DNA of 60,325 bases, from positions 2,322 to 62,646 of the forward strand of contig PLLM01000015.1 of the NCBI GenBank assembly GCA_003141275.1. The letters run 5' to 3'. The notes below the pieces were generated by a model. The model worked only from the letters and a program-made list of their open reading frames with translations, ran no database searches and was not told the DNA's origin. This DNA comes from Phycisphaerales bacterium (lineage in GTDB: Bacteria > Planctomycetota > Phycisphaerae > Sedimentisphaerales > Anaerobacaceae). Each line of letters starts with the position of its first letter. Within the stretch, counting starts at the first letter, position 1. Of this stretch, positions 9,301 through 17,557 are shown in pieces. The translations under genes and the position numbers were made by a program.

Positions 9301-9449
9301 ATAAGGAATATAAACCATCCGACCCGACGATTGCCGAAAAATTCAATACATATCGCTTTGCGGATTACAAGGAAAAGGTCATAGACCTTCTCAAACGTGT
9401 CTGCACCGTCAGCGCCAAAACAATGGAAATAATTCGCCAGATGAAATAG
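6393..9449 (+). CDS. compact type ISP-like restriction-modification enzyme
   Basis: A 1018-residue single-chain enzyme. The N-terminal region has a PD-(D/E)xK-like nuclease pattern (D74, then WESK with E79 and K81) followed by ILFEDTQTAILYQNG, as in type ISP/IIG proteins. An N6-adenine methyltransferase core follows with motif I ILDPATGTGTF (about 339-349) and motif IV NPPY (about 450-453). Further motifs resemble Eco57I/ISP methylases, and the C-terminal third (650-1018) is probably the target-recognition domain. Classical type ISP enzymes are about 1600 residues and carry a helicase; none is visible here, so this form probably cuts near its site without translocation. No partner gene is adjacent. 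It is more AT-rich than its neighbours and bordered by repeats, suggesting horizontal gain. Confidence 0.85.
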   Translation: MSVQTISKYYTEIQKYIRFGGTSKESSIRRAFENLLNEYAQQQNLLLIAELDYRTPKGTTVSPDGTLKDALRLDWGYWESKDTDDDLEVEIEKKFKKGYPSSNILFEDTQTAILYQNGVEVERCKIHDPEALHRVISRFTNFTRAEVRSFRDAIEKFKADLPQVLDTLRDMIDQQAKDNKPFVIARDAFLELCKHVINENVTLADVREMLIQHILTEEIFTTVFDDPQFHQENNISKELGKLEHTFFTGKTKHDTLDSIKIYYQMIKARAGEIASHTEKQKFLKVVYENFYKAYNPKGADRLGIIYTPDEIVRFMIESTDFLLHKHFGKLLASKNVEILDPATGTGTFICDIIDHLPESDLKYKYQNEIHCNEIAILPYYIANLNIEATYKQKMGVYEEFKNICFVDTLDNMGFAYDAKDKDGKMLFSLSSENSERIKAQNKRKISVIIGNPPYNANQANENDNNKNRKYPIIDKRIKDTFIKYSRAQKTKAYDPCSRFFRLAMDRIAKNGIIAFIINRTFLDSASYDGWRKCVRDDFSDIYVIDTKSDVRDNPKISGTKHNVFGIQTGVAIIFLVKKENESGNANIRYFSLTDEQTRKEKLDFFNATKLKNIDFESIRPDRNNNWINLSDNDFDDMIPIIDKKAKAGVHDHAILASYSTGISTNRDEWVIDFSKAGLSAKMQFFAEFYNTYEHSGNVFDTTIKWSRNLKRCFEQGKREKFSANRIIKFNYRPFVSTFLYNSDIFVDEHGLSNHIFQNDNLVFCISGNAASKAFHVLASSGIVDLHYTGDTQCLALYFYDENGNQIDNITDWALTQFQAHYKNKKITKEDIFYYVYAVLHNPEYRKKYEMNLKREFPHIPFYADFKQWSKWGKTLMDLHINFETAAPFNLKRIEKVPPKQKQPKLLDVATTNQLPESKRAERLPKPRLKADKEHGSIELDDQTTLTGIPKEAWEYKLGNRSALEWVLDQYKEYKPSDPTIAEKFNTYRFADYKEKVIDLLKRVCTVSAKTMEIIRQMK

Positions 9450-9623
9450 ATGATGAACGTAATCATCCGACACCATCTCCGCCCTCTGGAGTTGAAATAA
9501 ACCCGTGTAATCAGCGGCGCAAAAAACTGATTAGGACTAAAACAATCTTCAATCCACAGCCATACTTACAAATCTATCTGTATCTTACTATCTTTGGCAG
9601 GTTATGTTATGTCTTTCAATCAA

Positions 9624-11015
9624 TTAAGGGCACCAATTGGGGTCGCGCGGATTACCGCAGGTAAGCCATTGGCCGCAGAACAAAGCAAAATCTGTTAAAT
9701 CAACCTTGCAATCGCCGTTCAGGTCGGCAGTCAGCGATTCGTCGCACTCGAAAATCGTAAAAACATGGTTGCTGGTATCGCTGGCAATCGTGCCATCTTT
9801 GTCGCTTATTTTAATCAGGCATTGATTTGAATCTACTACCGGCAGCGGCCGCCAGAGGTATGAGCCACTGTTGGGAAGATTGGCGTCTATCGGTAAATAA
9901 CCGGCGCCATTGTCGGTCGAATATTCAAGCTTCACATTGCTGCTGCCCAACTCGCTGCTTTCCCACCTTATCGTATATTGTGAACCGGATAGAAGCATCT
10001 CGCCGCCGTTGGGGTCAAGGACTGTTATCGTAGAAGGCGCAACCGGCTCAGGAATATATGCGCCATAAATATCGGCGTTCCCATTGCGATAATCCTCCCA
10101 AACAACAAAACTGCCGTCTATTGCCGGATTCTTCTGGTCGCCGGGGAGCGTGCAAATCGGAAATACCGTCTGCGTCGAAATTCGATAGCCGTAAATATCG
10201 GAATTGCTGCCCCGCTGATCTTCCCAAACTACTATGTCGCCGCTTATTGCAGGATTGATTTGCTCCTTGCCTGCATATTTGCAGATTTCCATTTCCTGCC
10301 CCGTAGTAAGGTTCTTGCCGTAAATATCATTGTCCCCATTTCGGTCATCCTGCCAGACAACAACATTACCGCTTATGGCCGCGTTCTGCTTCCAACTGCT
10401 GCTTACGCAAACCTCAAACTCCTGTCCCGTACTGATGTTTTTGCGGTAGATATCCATACCGCCATTGCGTGAATCCTGCCAGACCACCATATTTCCACTG
10501 ATGGCAGAATTCGACTGGCTTGCAGTGTCCGTGCAGATTTCAAATTCACTTCCATTATATCCAAATATGTCGTTATTGCCGTTACGAGAGTCCCTCCAGA
10601 CAATGATACCGCCGCTGATTGCGGGAACTTCTTGTTTGCCGGTATAAGTGCATACTCCGGCTTCAGGACCAGATGGCAGACTGTAGCGGAAGATGTCGGT
10701 ATTAATGGTGCTGATGCGGGCATCCTGCCAGACCACCGTGCTGCCGCTGACGGCGGGCAATTTCTGGTCACCGGTCTGCTGGCATATCCAAATGCCATTG
10801 ACGTCGTTCACATCCGCAGGATTGTTCCGATAAATATCATACGCGCCCGAACGTTTATCCTGCCAGACAACGTAGTTGCCGCTGACTGCCGGATAACTTT
10901 GCTCTCCCGCCCATTTGCAGACAGGAAAACTATTTGGCTCGGCGGCTTTTGAAATCGATGGATAGATAATAAAGGTGAGCACAATGAATGTTACGCGAAC
11001 TTTGGGTGTTGTCAT
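9624..11015 (-). CDS. exported seven-repeat beta-propeller protein with dockerin-like tail
   Basis: The start is set at 11015, because GGGAG lies upstream of that ATG. Length is about 463 residues. After a signal peptide there are seven repeats of about 45 residues with the core G-x-VVWQD-x-R-x-G-x-x-DIYG, a TolB-like propeller pattern. Next comes a Kre9/Knh1-like beta domain (VLDPNGGEMLLSGSQYTIRW). The C-terminus, ADLNGDCKVDLTDFALFCGQW, is a dockerin-like EF-hand (D-x-N-x-D-x-x-V-x-x-x-D). It is likely a secreted or surface protein. It converges with the restriction-modification gene; 9450-9623 holds nothing recognisable. Confidence 0.85.
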   Translation of the reverse strand: MTTPKVRVTFIVLTFIIYPSISKAAEPNSFPVCKWAGEQSYPAVSGNYVVWQDKRSGAYDIYRNNPADVNDVNGIWICQQTGDQKLPAVSGSTVVWQDARISTINTDIFRYSLPSGPEAGVCTYTGKQEVPAISGGIIVWRDSRNGNNDIFGYNGSEFEICTDTASQSNSAISGNMVVWQDSRNGGMDIYRKNISTGQEFEVCVSSSWKQNAAISGNVVVWQDDRNGDNDIYGKNLTTGQEMEICKYAGKEQINPAISGDIVVWEDQRGSNSDIYGYRISTQTVFPICTLPGDQKNPAIDGSFVVWEDYRNGNADIYGAYIPEPVAPSTITVLDPNGGEMLLSGSQYTIRWESSELGSSNVKLEYSTDNGAGYLPIDANLPNSGSYLWRPLPVVDSNQCLIKISDKDGTIASDTSNHVFTIFECDESLTADLNGDCKVDLTDFALFCGQWLTCGNPRDPNWCP

Positions 11016-11396
11016 TTTTTTCTCCCGTAAAATCAAGTTAAATAGCGCACTGCCGTCGCAATATTATCCCCGGTTCACTCTTTGGAAATCCGGGCATGTG
11101 ATTTCTATCCTCAGCAATTATTACCTGTTAATCAAAACCGATATTAACTGTTCTTCACTGCGGCAATTTTAACAATCTCGCAGACAACCGCAACATTAAA
11201 TCCGGCTCAGAATCAAAAAAGCTGTTTACCCGCCGAAAAGGCATATCAATGTTCCTCTGTTCCGCCTCTGTCCCCGCCGTTTTGCCCCTGCTGCTTAGTT
11301 GCACTGAGCAAACTGCTGGGGCAGTGGGGGCTACGGAGGACAGGTCTGCGAAATCTGTGTCTAAGTTAACGCCCGATAAATCTTTTCGGAGATATG

Positions 11397-11476
11397 TTTT
11401 TACCGCGAAGCTCACGAAGGGTCACGAAGTATTTATTATGTATTTATCTTCGTGTCTTTGTGTCTTCGTGGCAAAA
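11397..11476. repeat. hairpin repeat, CACGAAG type
   Basis: Arms TTTTACCGCGAAG and CTTCGTGGCAAAA enclose further copies of CACGAAG and its complement. It is one of several related imperfect 70-80 base inverted repeats in the window (also 12105-12184). Confidence 0.75.
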
Positions 11477-11480
11477 CCCC

Positions 11481-11735
11481 CGTTTTTACGCCAAAAACAG
11501 CGGTTTACGTATTTGCATCGCGTTTCCGCTCTTAGCAGAATGAATCTACTCTTTGCGGAACGGTTTTCGTCTTAGCAGAATGGTTATCGTCTTACGATAT
11601 TGAATCCCGTCTTACGAGAATGGATTTGCATACTTGCATCGTCTTTTTCGTCTTACGAGGACGGTGTTCGTCTTGGCAAAAAGGTTTTCGTCTTACGAAA
11701 ACAGTGTTGCATATTTACATCACGATGATGTAAAT
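11481..11735. repeat. degenerate 20-nt tandem array of small palindromes
   Basis: About twelve units with an almost perfect 20-base period. The best unit is GGTTTTCGTCTTACGAAAA, in which TTTTCGT and ACGAAAA can pair around CTT. CGTCTTA-like cores start at 11568, 11588, 11608, 11649, 11669 and 11689, with weaker units from 11501. The last unit is a separate perfect palindrome, ATTTACATCA-CGA-TGATGTAAAT (11712-11734). The open frame across it is probably spurious. Nothing recognisable lies in the AT-rich stretch 11736-12028. Confidence 0.8.
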
Positions 11736-12028
11736 TAGATTTACCGGACTACAAATAAGGGGTCGCATATATTCTATAATATATTGTGGATAGCGTAAAC
11801 CCGCTTAAATCCAGCGTTAATCAGTATCTTACATTGAGTCCCCGCGCAGTGACAATTATTTAAATATTATAAAATTTTATTCAAGTCGTTTTTTTATTTG
11901 TCCGATTAGCCCAGCAATAACAGGGACGAAAATTAAGAGAAGCGTAAAAGGAAAAGCTGCACACACCCTTTTATTCCTTCTTGGTATCAGCAGTAAATAG
12001 CGAATAACGTGAAGCGCATAGGGTCTAT

Positions 12029-12095
12029 TAATCGCGGATTACGCGGGTAACACGGATTATAAATAAAATCTGCGCAATCTGTGTAATCAGCGTCT
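12029..12095. repeat. hairpin repeat, CGCGGATTA type
   Basis: The left half, with AATCGCGGATTACGCG, is mirrored by AATCTGTGTAATCAGCG on the right around an AT-rich centre. It is the same family as the repeats near hemerythrin. Confidence 0.65.
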
Positions 12096-12104
12096 AAAAA
12101 ATTG

Positions 12105-12184
12105 TTTACCACGAAGTTCACGAAGGCACACGAAGTATTTACATATATATCTTCGCGTTCTCTGTGTGCTCTGTGGTGAAAAAA
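12105..12184. repeat. hairpin repeat, CACGAAG type
   Basis: It starts TTTACCACGAAGTTCACG and ends with GTGTGCTCTGTGGTGAAAA, an imperfect inverted repeat related to 11397-11476. A further fragment (AATCTGTGTAAACAGTG) follows at about 12209-12240, just before the next gene. Confidence 0.65.
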
Positions 12185-12259
12185 CTTATGTGCCTTTTAG
12201 TGGCAATTAAATCTGTGTAAACAGTGTAATCTGTGGCTTAAATTGAAAGGAGAAATACC

Positions 12260-12877
12260 ATGCCCGCATTCCCAAGGACAGAATCGGAAGTAATAGCGCT
12301 GGCCGAAGCGATGGTCGCCGGTTACACAGCACACGCCGCCGATTTCCCGTCTGTAACGGTGGCGACGCTCTCTACCGCGCTATCTACCTTCCAGACCAAC
12401 CGACAGGCGCAAATCAGCGCACGCTCGCAGGCCCAGCTTGCAACCGAGACAAAGGAAGACAAGCTCGATGCCCTCATGGAGCTTATGAAAAACGACCTCA
12501 AGAAATCCGAGGTGGACACGGCTGCCGACCCGACGAAACTGGCTGAAATCGGCTGGGCGCCAAGGTCTGTGCCGGTGCCGGTGGACCCGCCGGGCCAGCC
12601 GGATAGTTTCCATCCGACAGCCGAAGGGCCGGGCGATATATGGCTCGAGTGGGATACCCCGGCAACAGGCGGGCTTGTAAGAAACTATATCATCGAACGC
12701 CGTGAGAAAACCACGGGCGGCGTAGAATTCGGCGACTGGGCCGTAGTCGGTACATCGCTAAATACCGATACTCACCTGCTTGAACAGCCACGCGGAATAC
12801 AACTGGAATACCGCGTAAAATCGGCCAATGTTTCCGGCGAGAGCATGCCAAGCAATACCGCGGCGGTCGTTCTTTGA
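12260..12877 (+). CDS. fibronectin type III domain protein
   Basis: A 205-residue protein with no signal peptide. Residues 1-75 are an alanine-rich helical region (LAEAMVAGYTAHAADF...); residues about 110-205 are one fibronectin type III domain (P-x-QPDSFHP..., WDTPATGGLVRNYIIERR, LEYRVKSANVSGESMPSN). An AAAGGAG SD precedes the ATG. Homologous helical plus FN3 proteins are known in environmental bacteria without a defined role; a structural or binding function is only a guess. The gene stands alone after a 1.2-kb repeat-rich gap. Confidence 0.75.
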   Translation: MPAFPRTESEVIALAEAMVAGYTAHAADFPSVTVATLSTALSTFQTNRQAQISARSQAQLATETKEDKLDALMELMKNDLKKSEVDTAADPTKLAEIGWAPRSVPVPVDPPGQPDSFHPTAEGPGDIWLEWDTPATGGLVRNYIIERREKTTGGVEFGDWAVVGTSLNTDTHLLEQPRGIQLEYRVKSANVSGESMPSNTAAVVL

Positions 12878-12889
12878 TAATCGCAATAC

Positions 12890-12918
12890 GGCCCCTGCCA
12901 CAAGTATCAACAGGGGCC
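12890..12918. terminator. hairpin between convergent genes
   Basis: GGCCCCTG (12890-12897) pairs with CAGGGGCC (12911-12918), placed between two convergent stop codons. There is no clear T run on either strand, so it may act as a weak bidirectional terminator. Confidence 0.5.
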
Positions 12919-12942
12919 TGCAATTATAATACGATATTCGTA

Positions 12943-15039
12943 TTACACACGACGCGATACAATTTCCATTCTGCATTTCGGTATCGCGGCGAGAAAATTT
13001 CTGCCGTATGATTTGCTCAATATGCGTGAATCCAGAATGACAACAATACCTCTATCCATCTTTGTCCGAATAAGTCGGCCAAAGCCCTGCTTGAACTTGA
13101 TTATCGCCAAAGGCAATTGATACTCCGCAAACGGATTGCCGCCCTTTTCTTTGATTTTATCCAGCCGCCCCGCCAAAAGCGGCGTATCCGGCACCGCGAA
13201 GGGCAACCGCACGATTATCACATTCGACAGCGCCTCCCCCGCAACGTCCACCCCCTGCCAGAAACTATCCGTCCCGAACAATACAAATCGCCCGTCCATT
13301 TTGAATCGCCTCAATAGCGACGTCCTGTCTTGCCCCACCCCCTGCTGAAGCAATTCTATATCATTCTCCTTAAACCACCCCGCCAGTTGCTCCGCAAAAT
13401 CCCCCAGCATCTTATAACTGGTGAAAAGCACAAACGCCCGCCCCTGCGTCTGCAAAATATATTTCTTTATCGCCTCGCACGCCAACTCGACAAACTTCTC
13501 ATCATTCGGCTCAGGCAATTCACTCTCGATATAAATCGTTACCTGCTTTTGATAATCGAAAGGCGACCCCAGCTTCACCGCGTCGTAATCCCCCCCGCCT
13601 CGCCCCTTAAGGGCGGGCGAGGTCTCGCTGAAGGCGGACAAACCAACCCTCCCCGCGAAAAATTTAAACCCGCTCTCTGTTTTCCGTCCTCTGCCTGCCA
13701 CGGCGTAGCCCTTAGGCAAAGCCGGGTCCTCACCACTACTAAGTGTCGCGCTCGTCATTATCACCGACTCAAACTTATCGAATAAACTCCTTCTAACATC
13801 CGCCCCGACGTTCAAAGGCGCACTTTTCAGGTAAACCGCCTCACGCCTGCCCCGAGCGGAGTCTAGGGGCTTATTCTCGCTAACCTCAACCCAATAAACA
13901 TAATCCTGTTTGGTCTGTGACAAAAACGCCTCCAAATCCTGTAGCAATCCCGCGCACTTATCGACATATCGCGTTAATTCAAACCGCTCATCCTCGTCTT
14001 TCGCCTGCTTTGCCAAACCAGACAACCCCGCTCGCAGTTCCTTAACCTGCGCCGACAAATTGTCCTCGACAAAATTCTTGTAGCATCGTCCATTTGACTG
14101 CGACCTGTGCCGCTCATTCCATTGTCGAACGCCTTTGAAAAACTCCTTCGCCGCCTCTCCCGCCTTGACAACCAAATCAGTAAGCTTCCCTGCTTCCGTA
14201 TAAACCAAAAGCCCCTTATGTGTTCGCGGATTATAAAGCCCATCTAACAGGAACCTCACCGCTCCCGTGCTTATCTCAATTCCGAAATGTTCCTCCGCCA
14301 CTCGTTCAATGTTGTGCGCCTCATCGATAATCACCCACTTATAATCGGGCAGTATCGAAAACTCTTCCTCCCGCAGCGCAAGGTCACTGAATAATAGTGC
14401 GTGATTTGTCACGATAACATTCGCGTTCTCAAGCTCTCTCCTTGCCCGCTGGCAAAAGCAGCTCGTCCAGTGCCCGCACTTCCTGCCCCGGCAGTTCCCG
14501 TGTTCCGCCTTCACTGCGTCCCAGACCCGGCTATCCGGTATAAATGGTAAATCGCTTAGCGACCCATCCGCCGTCCTCATCGCCCATTTATTTATCTCCG
14601 CGAGGACATCTCCGAACTGGTCAAACAAACCCATTTGTCTTCGAATCGCAAATTCCAGCCGACGCTTACAAAGATAATTCGACTTGCCCTTCGCCAGCAC
14701 CGCCTTGAAGCTCCACGGCAGGCACCGGTTCAAACAGGGAATATCCTTATTGATCAGCTGCTCCTGCAAAGCGATTGTGAATGTGCTGATAACGACTCGA
14801 TTTGCCCCAAGGATTGCCTTTTCTATCGCAGGCGCAAGATACGCCAAACTCTTGCCTACCCCCGTCCCCGCCTCCGCCACCAAATGTCTTTGGGTCGATA
14901 TCGCCTTTTGCACCGCCCTGGCCATATCGACCTGCTGCTGACGCCGTTCATATCCCTCAAACGACCGTCCAATCGCTCCTCCCGGCGCAAAAAAATCCTC
15001 CATATTCAAAACACTGCTTCGTATTTCGTCGTTAGTCAT
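12943..15039 (-). CDS. dinG: DinG/XPD-type ATP-dependent DNA helicase
   Basis: A 698-residue superfamily 2 helicase. Walker A AGTGVGKS is at 57-64. Four closely spaced cysteines (N-C-RGRK-C-GHWTS-C-F-C, about 185-200) fit the iron-sulphur cluster of XPD/DinG proteins. Next are DEAH (IIDEAHNIE, about 240), LFGTDSFWQGVDVAG and QGFGRLIR-x-K-x-D-x-G. It unwinds damaged or RNA-bound duplexes in repair. Two stretches (about residues 388-396 and 435-483) look like translated intergenic repeats (PLDSARGRR; SPALKGRGGG), so the protein has absorbed repeat DNA in frame. It is the last gene of a probable minus-strand operon with the TPR, nadK and dxs genes. Confidence 0.9.
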   Translation of the reverse strand: MTNDEIRSSVLNMEDFFAPGGAIGRSFEGYERRQQQVDMARAVQKAISTQRHLVAEAGTGVGKSLAYLAPAIEKAILGANRVVISTFTIALQEQLINKDIPCLNRCLPWSFKAVLAKGKSNYLCKRRLEFAIRRQMGLFDQFGDVLAEINKWAMRTADGSLSDLPFIPDSRVWDAVKAEHGNCRGRKCGHWTSCFCQRARRELENANVIVTNHALLFSDLALREEEFSILPDYKWVIIDEAHNIERVAEEHFGIEISTGAVRFLLDGLYNPRTHKGLLVYTEAGKLTDLVVKAGEAAKEFFKGVRQWNERHRSQSNGRCYKNFVEDNLSAQVKELRAGLSGLAKQAKDEDERFELTRYVDKCAGLLQDLEAFLSQTKQDYVYWVEVSENKPLDSARGRREAVYLKSAPLNVGADVRRSLFDKFESVIMTSATLSSGEDPALPKGYAVAGRGRKTESGFKFFAGRVGLSAFSETSPALKGRGGGDYDAVKLGSPFDYQKQVTIYIESELPEPNDEKFVELACEAIKKYILQTQGRAFVLFTSYKMLGDFAEQLAGWFKENDIELLQQGVGQDRTSLLRRFKMDGRFVLFGTDSFWQGVDVAGEALSNVIIVRLPFAVPDTPLLAGRLDKIKEKGGNPFAEYQLPLAIIKFKQGFGRLIRTKMDRGIVVILDSRILSKSYGRNFLAAIPKCRMEIVSRRV
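13590..13735. repeat. repeat insertion inside the helicase gene
   Basis: This stretch of the helicase gene carries intergenic-repeat words (CGCCCCTTAAGGGCGGG, GGCGTAGCCCTTAGG). They keep the frame open but encode low-complexity residues unlike the rest of the enzyme. A second insertion, CCCGAGCGGAGTCTAGGGG type, is at 13850-13870. Confidence 0.55.
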
Positions 15040-15119
15040 ACATGGCTCGTATTTAGTATTTTGTCGCTTCCAGCTCGATTTACGAGATGCGACATACTAA
15101 ATACGATATAAGGTATGTG

Positions 15120-16586
15120 TTAAGGTTTTGCAAGGCGTTCGTCTATCACCTTTTTCATCGCTGCGACCGCCGGCGAATTCGGCATCTTCTTCGCTGCTGC
15201 CTCTATCGACTGCTTCGCAAACTCCAGCCGGTCCATCTGGTAATAAATGTAACTTAGCAGAAACTCCAGCTCCCCGGAATCGCTCTTGTCCATCCAGTCG
15301 CGGGCTTCGAGTATCCTATTCTCAACTGTGTCCTTGTCGCCTATCATTCCCACAAGGTCAACCTTGACTTTCGCGTATTCCGGGAAAATCTCCAGCGTCC
15401 TGGCCAAAAATAACGCGCTGCTCAGATACTCGCCGGACCCGAACAACGCCAAGCTCTTGCCGGCATAAGCCAGCGGGTCATTCGGTTTATAAATCGAAGC
15501 AAGCGTGTAAGCATCAGCGGCTCTGTAAAACCTCCCTTGCTTCATAAAACCTTCCGCCATTCTCATATGATGATTGAATTTGTCATCACTGTAAGACGCG
15601 AAACTTTTGTACACTTCCGCGAAATCCATTGGCGCCGCGCTTGCCTTCGATGCTGTCGGTTCATTCGCCTCCGCCCGTTTTGTCGCAGGTACGCCCTGGG
15701 GCTGGGGCAATTCGATGGTTTTGCCTAACCGCCCCTTCATCTGCTCGTATATATCAGTCACCTGCTCCGGCTTCAGCGTATTGTCAATCTGTCCCGCCAA
15801 TCCTTCCTTGCTCGCCTCCCGCTTACCCTGCACATCGCGGGCCTTTTGTGCCTTCGCGCCCAGCAACATCTCCAAACTCGGCTCGCTGCCTGTCGCCAAC
15901 TCAGGTTTTCCAGTCCCCTCGGCTGTTTCACCTTTTCGCTGAATATTAACTCCCATATCACGCCAGAACTGTTCCTGTGATTGCGAACCCGGCTCGCCTC
16001 CGGGAGGATTTTTCTTGACGTCCGCCTCCACAAGTTTCTCCAAATCCTGCTGGCTCATCGACAATGGCCGCCAGCCGATTTGAGGATTATATCCGCTCTG
16101 GTAATATCCTGTCTGAGCGTTCGCTAAATTCGTGCTGGTAAATGAATTATTCACTGAACCGCCCGTCGTAACCACACCACTCCCGCCCGGCTGCGTCGTC
16201 GTCACTGTCCAACCCGGCGAATAATAAGGCGTCAGTACCCCGCTGTTCGTCCATAAATTTTGCGAGCCGGCTGTGTTCCTAAGAAATGAGTCCAGCCCCG
16301 CCGATGTATGTGAAAGTGAGCTTGCCGGCATATAAAAACTCGTCGGGCTGTTGTATGGCACGACACCCCTGAATTGCATCCCGTTGGCCGCGTTGCCCGT
16401 AATCATCAGATTCCCGCTCGTATTGATTGGATTAGGGCTCTGTATCAGCCCCGGCTTATAAGCCGTCGGCGGAACCGTCCCAGGCCCAACCGGATTGCCA
16501 ACCGACGTATTTTCCAGGCATAATCCAACCCCGCAGAAAACCGCCACAATTAACGCCGACACGCAAGTTATGCTTTGCCTTCTCAT
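15120..16586 (-). CDS. exported TPR-containing protein
   Basis: About 488 residues from the ATG at 16586 (a GTG at 16601 is also in frame). The ATG puts the signal peptide MRRQSITCVSALIVAVFCG at the N-terminus. The middle (residues 30-300) is a Gly/Asn/Ser- and Gln-rich, probably disordered region. The C-terminal 180 residues contain TPR-like helices (MAEGFMKQGRFYRAADAYTLA, DPLAYAGKSLALFGSGEYLSSALFL). Function unknown; likely periplasmic or surface scaffold. It lies 33 bases downstream of nadK (counted from the GTG) and 80 bases before dinG on the same strand, so probable co-transcription. Confidence 0.75.
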   Translation of the reverse strand: MRRQSITCVSALIVAVFCGVGLCLENTSVGNPVGPGTVPPTAYKPGLIQSPNPINTSGNLMITGNAANGMQFRGVVPYNSPTSFYMPASSLSHTSAGLDSFLRNTAGSQNLWTNSGVLTPYYSPGWTVTTTQPGGSGVVTTGGSVNNSFTSTNLANAQTGYYQSGYNPQIGWRPLSMSQQDLEKLVEADVKKNPPGGEPGSQSQEQFWRDMGVNIQRKGETAEGTGKPELATGSEPSLEMLLGAKAQKARDVQGKREASKEGLAGQIDNTLKPEQVTDIYEQMKGRLGKTIELPQPQGVPATKRAEANEPTASKASAAPMDFAEVYKSFASYSDDKFNHHMRMAEGFMKQGRFYRAADAYTLASIYKPNDPLAYAGKSLALFGSGEYLSSALFLARTLEIFPEYAKVKVDLVGMIGDKDTVENRILEARDWMDKSDSGELEFLLSYIYYQMDRLEFAKQSIEAAAKKMPNSPAVAAMKKVIDERLAKP

Positions 16587-16634
16587 AACATTAACTACCA
16601 CAAATAAACTGGTATGTTCGCTTTTAGATTCCCG

Positions 16635-17516
16635 CTAAACGCCCTGGTATTTCGGCTTCTCAGCCCACCCCAGCTTGGCCGCCAGCGTGTCCCACTCGCA
16701 CCTAAGCGGATTATGCACAATCAGAAAATCACGTTTCTCCCGCCTTATCTCCACCACATCGTCAATATCCAGTTCCAGCGATACCTGACCGTCTATCGAG
16801 ACCGTCGTCCCCTCATTCAAACGCTCCCCATGAATCTCAACTACACTGTCCGCTCTTATAACAATCGGCCTGAAACTCAAACTATGCGGGCATATAGGCG
16901 TAATCACAATCCCTTCCATCTTCTGCGACAACACCGGCCCGCCCGCTGACAAACTATACGCCGTCGAACCCGTCGGCGTCGAAACCACCAGACCGTCGCT
17001 CACACACTCTCCTAAATGCTGCCCATCCACGAACATCTGCAGGTCTATCATCCTGAATGGTGGGCCGGAAGTAATGAACACATCATTGACCGCTGTCGAA
17101 CAAAAACGCTCCTTGCCTTTCTTAATCACCAGGCAAAACAGCATCATACGCTTCTCTATCTTCGCCTTGCCTATCACCAACTGCGGGAAAAATCCCTTCA
17201 ACTCCTCGACGCTGAACTCCGCCAGATACCCAAGCTTGCCGAGGTTCACCCCTATTACCGGAATTCCCGTTTTATCGTCACTTCGACTCAACTGCCTGGC
17301 TGCCGCGATTATGCTCCCGTCCCCGCCAAAAACCACCGCGTAATCCGCCTCCCGCAAATTATCAGGCGTACACTCATCAATCCCGCAATTAACTACAGTC
17401 CGAACTTTGCCTTTTACAAAATCCGCAAAATCCGCTATCGCCTCCGCAACGCGGCCCTTCCTGTGGTCCCCGAAAATCGCCAACCTCAACATTCTCTTGC
17501 GACTTGCCCTTACCAT
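16635..17516 (-). CDS. nadK: NAD kinase
   Basis: A 293-residue ATP/polyphosphate-NAD kinase making NADP. It has the family signature FGGDGS (about 63-68), GVNLGKLGYLAEF, a substrate segment NDVFITSG and the diagnostic DGLVVSTPTGSTAYSLSAGGP. Length fits the family. The first eight residues (MVRASRKR) may be untranslated, since a second ATG at 17492 begins MLRLAIFGDHRKG, close to the usual start. It lies 41 bases downstream of dxs and is co-directional with the TPR and dinG genes. Confidence 0.93.
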   Translation of the reverse strand: MVRASRKRMLRLAIFGDHRKGRVAEAIADFADFVKGKVRTVVNCGIDECTPDNLREADYAVVFGGDGSIIAAARQLSRSDDKTGIPVIGVNLGKLGYLAEFSVEELKGFFPQLVIGKAKIEKRMMLFCLVIKKGKERFCSTAVNDVFITSGPPFRMIDLQMFVDGQHLGECVSDGLVVSTPTGSTAYSLSAGGPVLSQKMEGIVITPICPHSLSFRPIVIRADSVVEIHGERLNEGTTVSIDGQVSLELDIDDVVEIRREKRDFLIVHNPLRCEWDTLAAKLGWAEKPKYQGV

Positions 17517-17557
17517 TATTTAGCATTCTCACTTCTAACTTCATCCGCCCTCGCGGA

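Noticed and set aside
6393..9449. BREX or DISARM methylase
   Set aside because: None of the companion genes of those systems is adjacent, and the N-terminal nuclease-like pattern favours a self-contained enzyme.
11249..11575. 108-codon frame in the repeat region
   Set aside because: It runs through the hairpin repeat and the tandem array; composition follows the repeats.
11481..11735. CRISPR array
   Set aside because: The period is only 20 bases with no conserved repeat separated by unique spacers, and there are no cas genes in the window.
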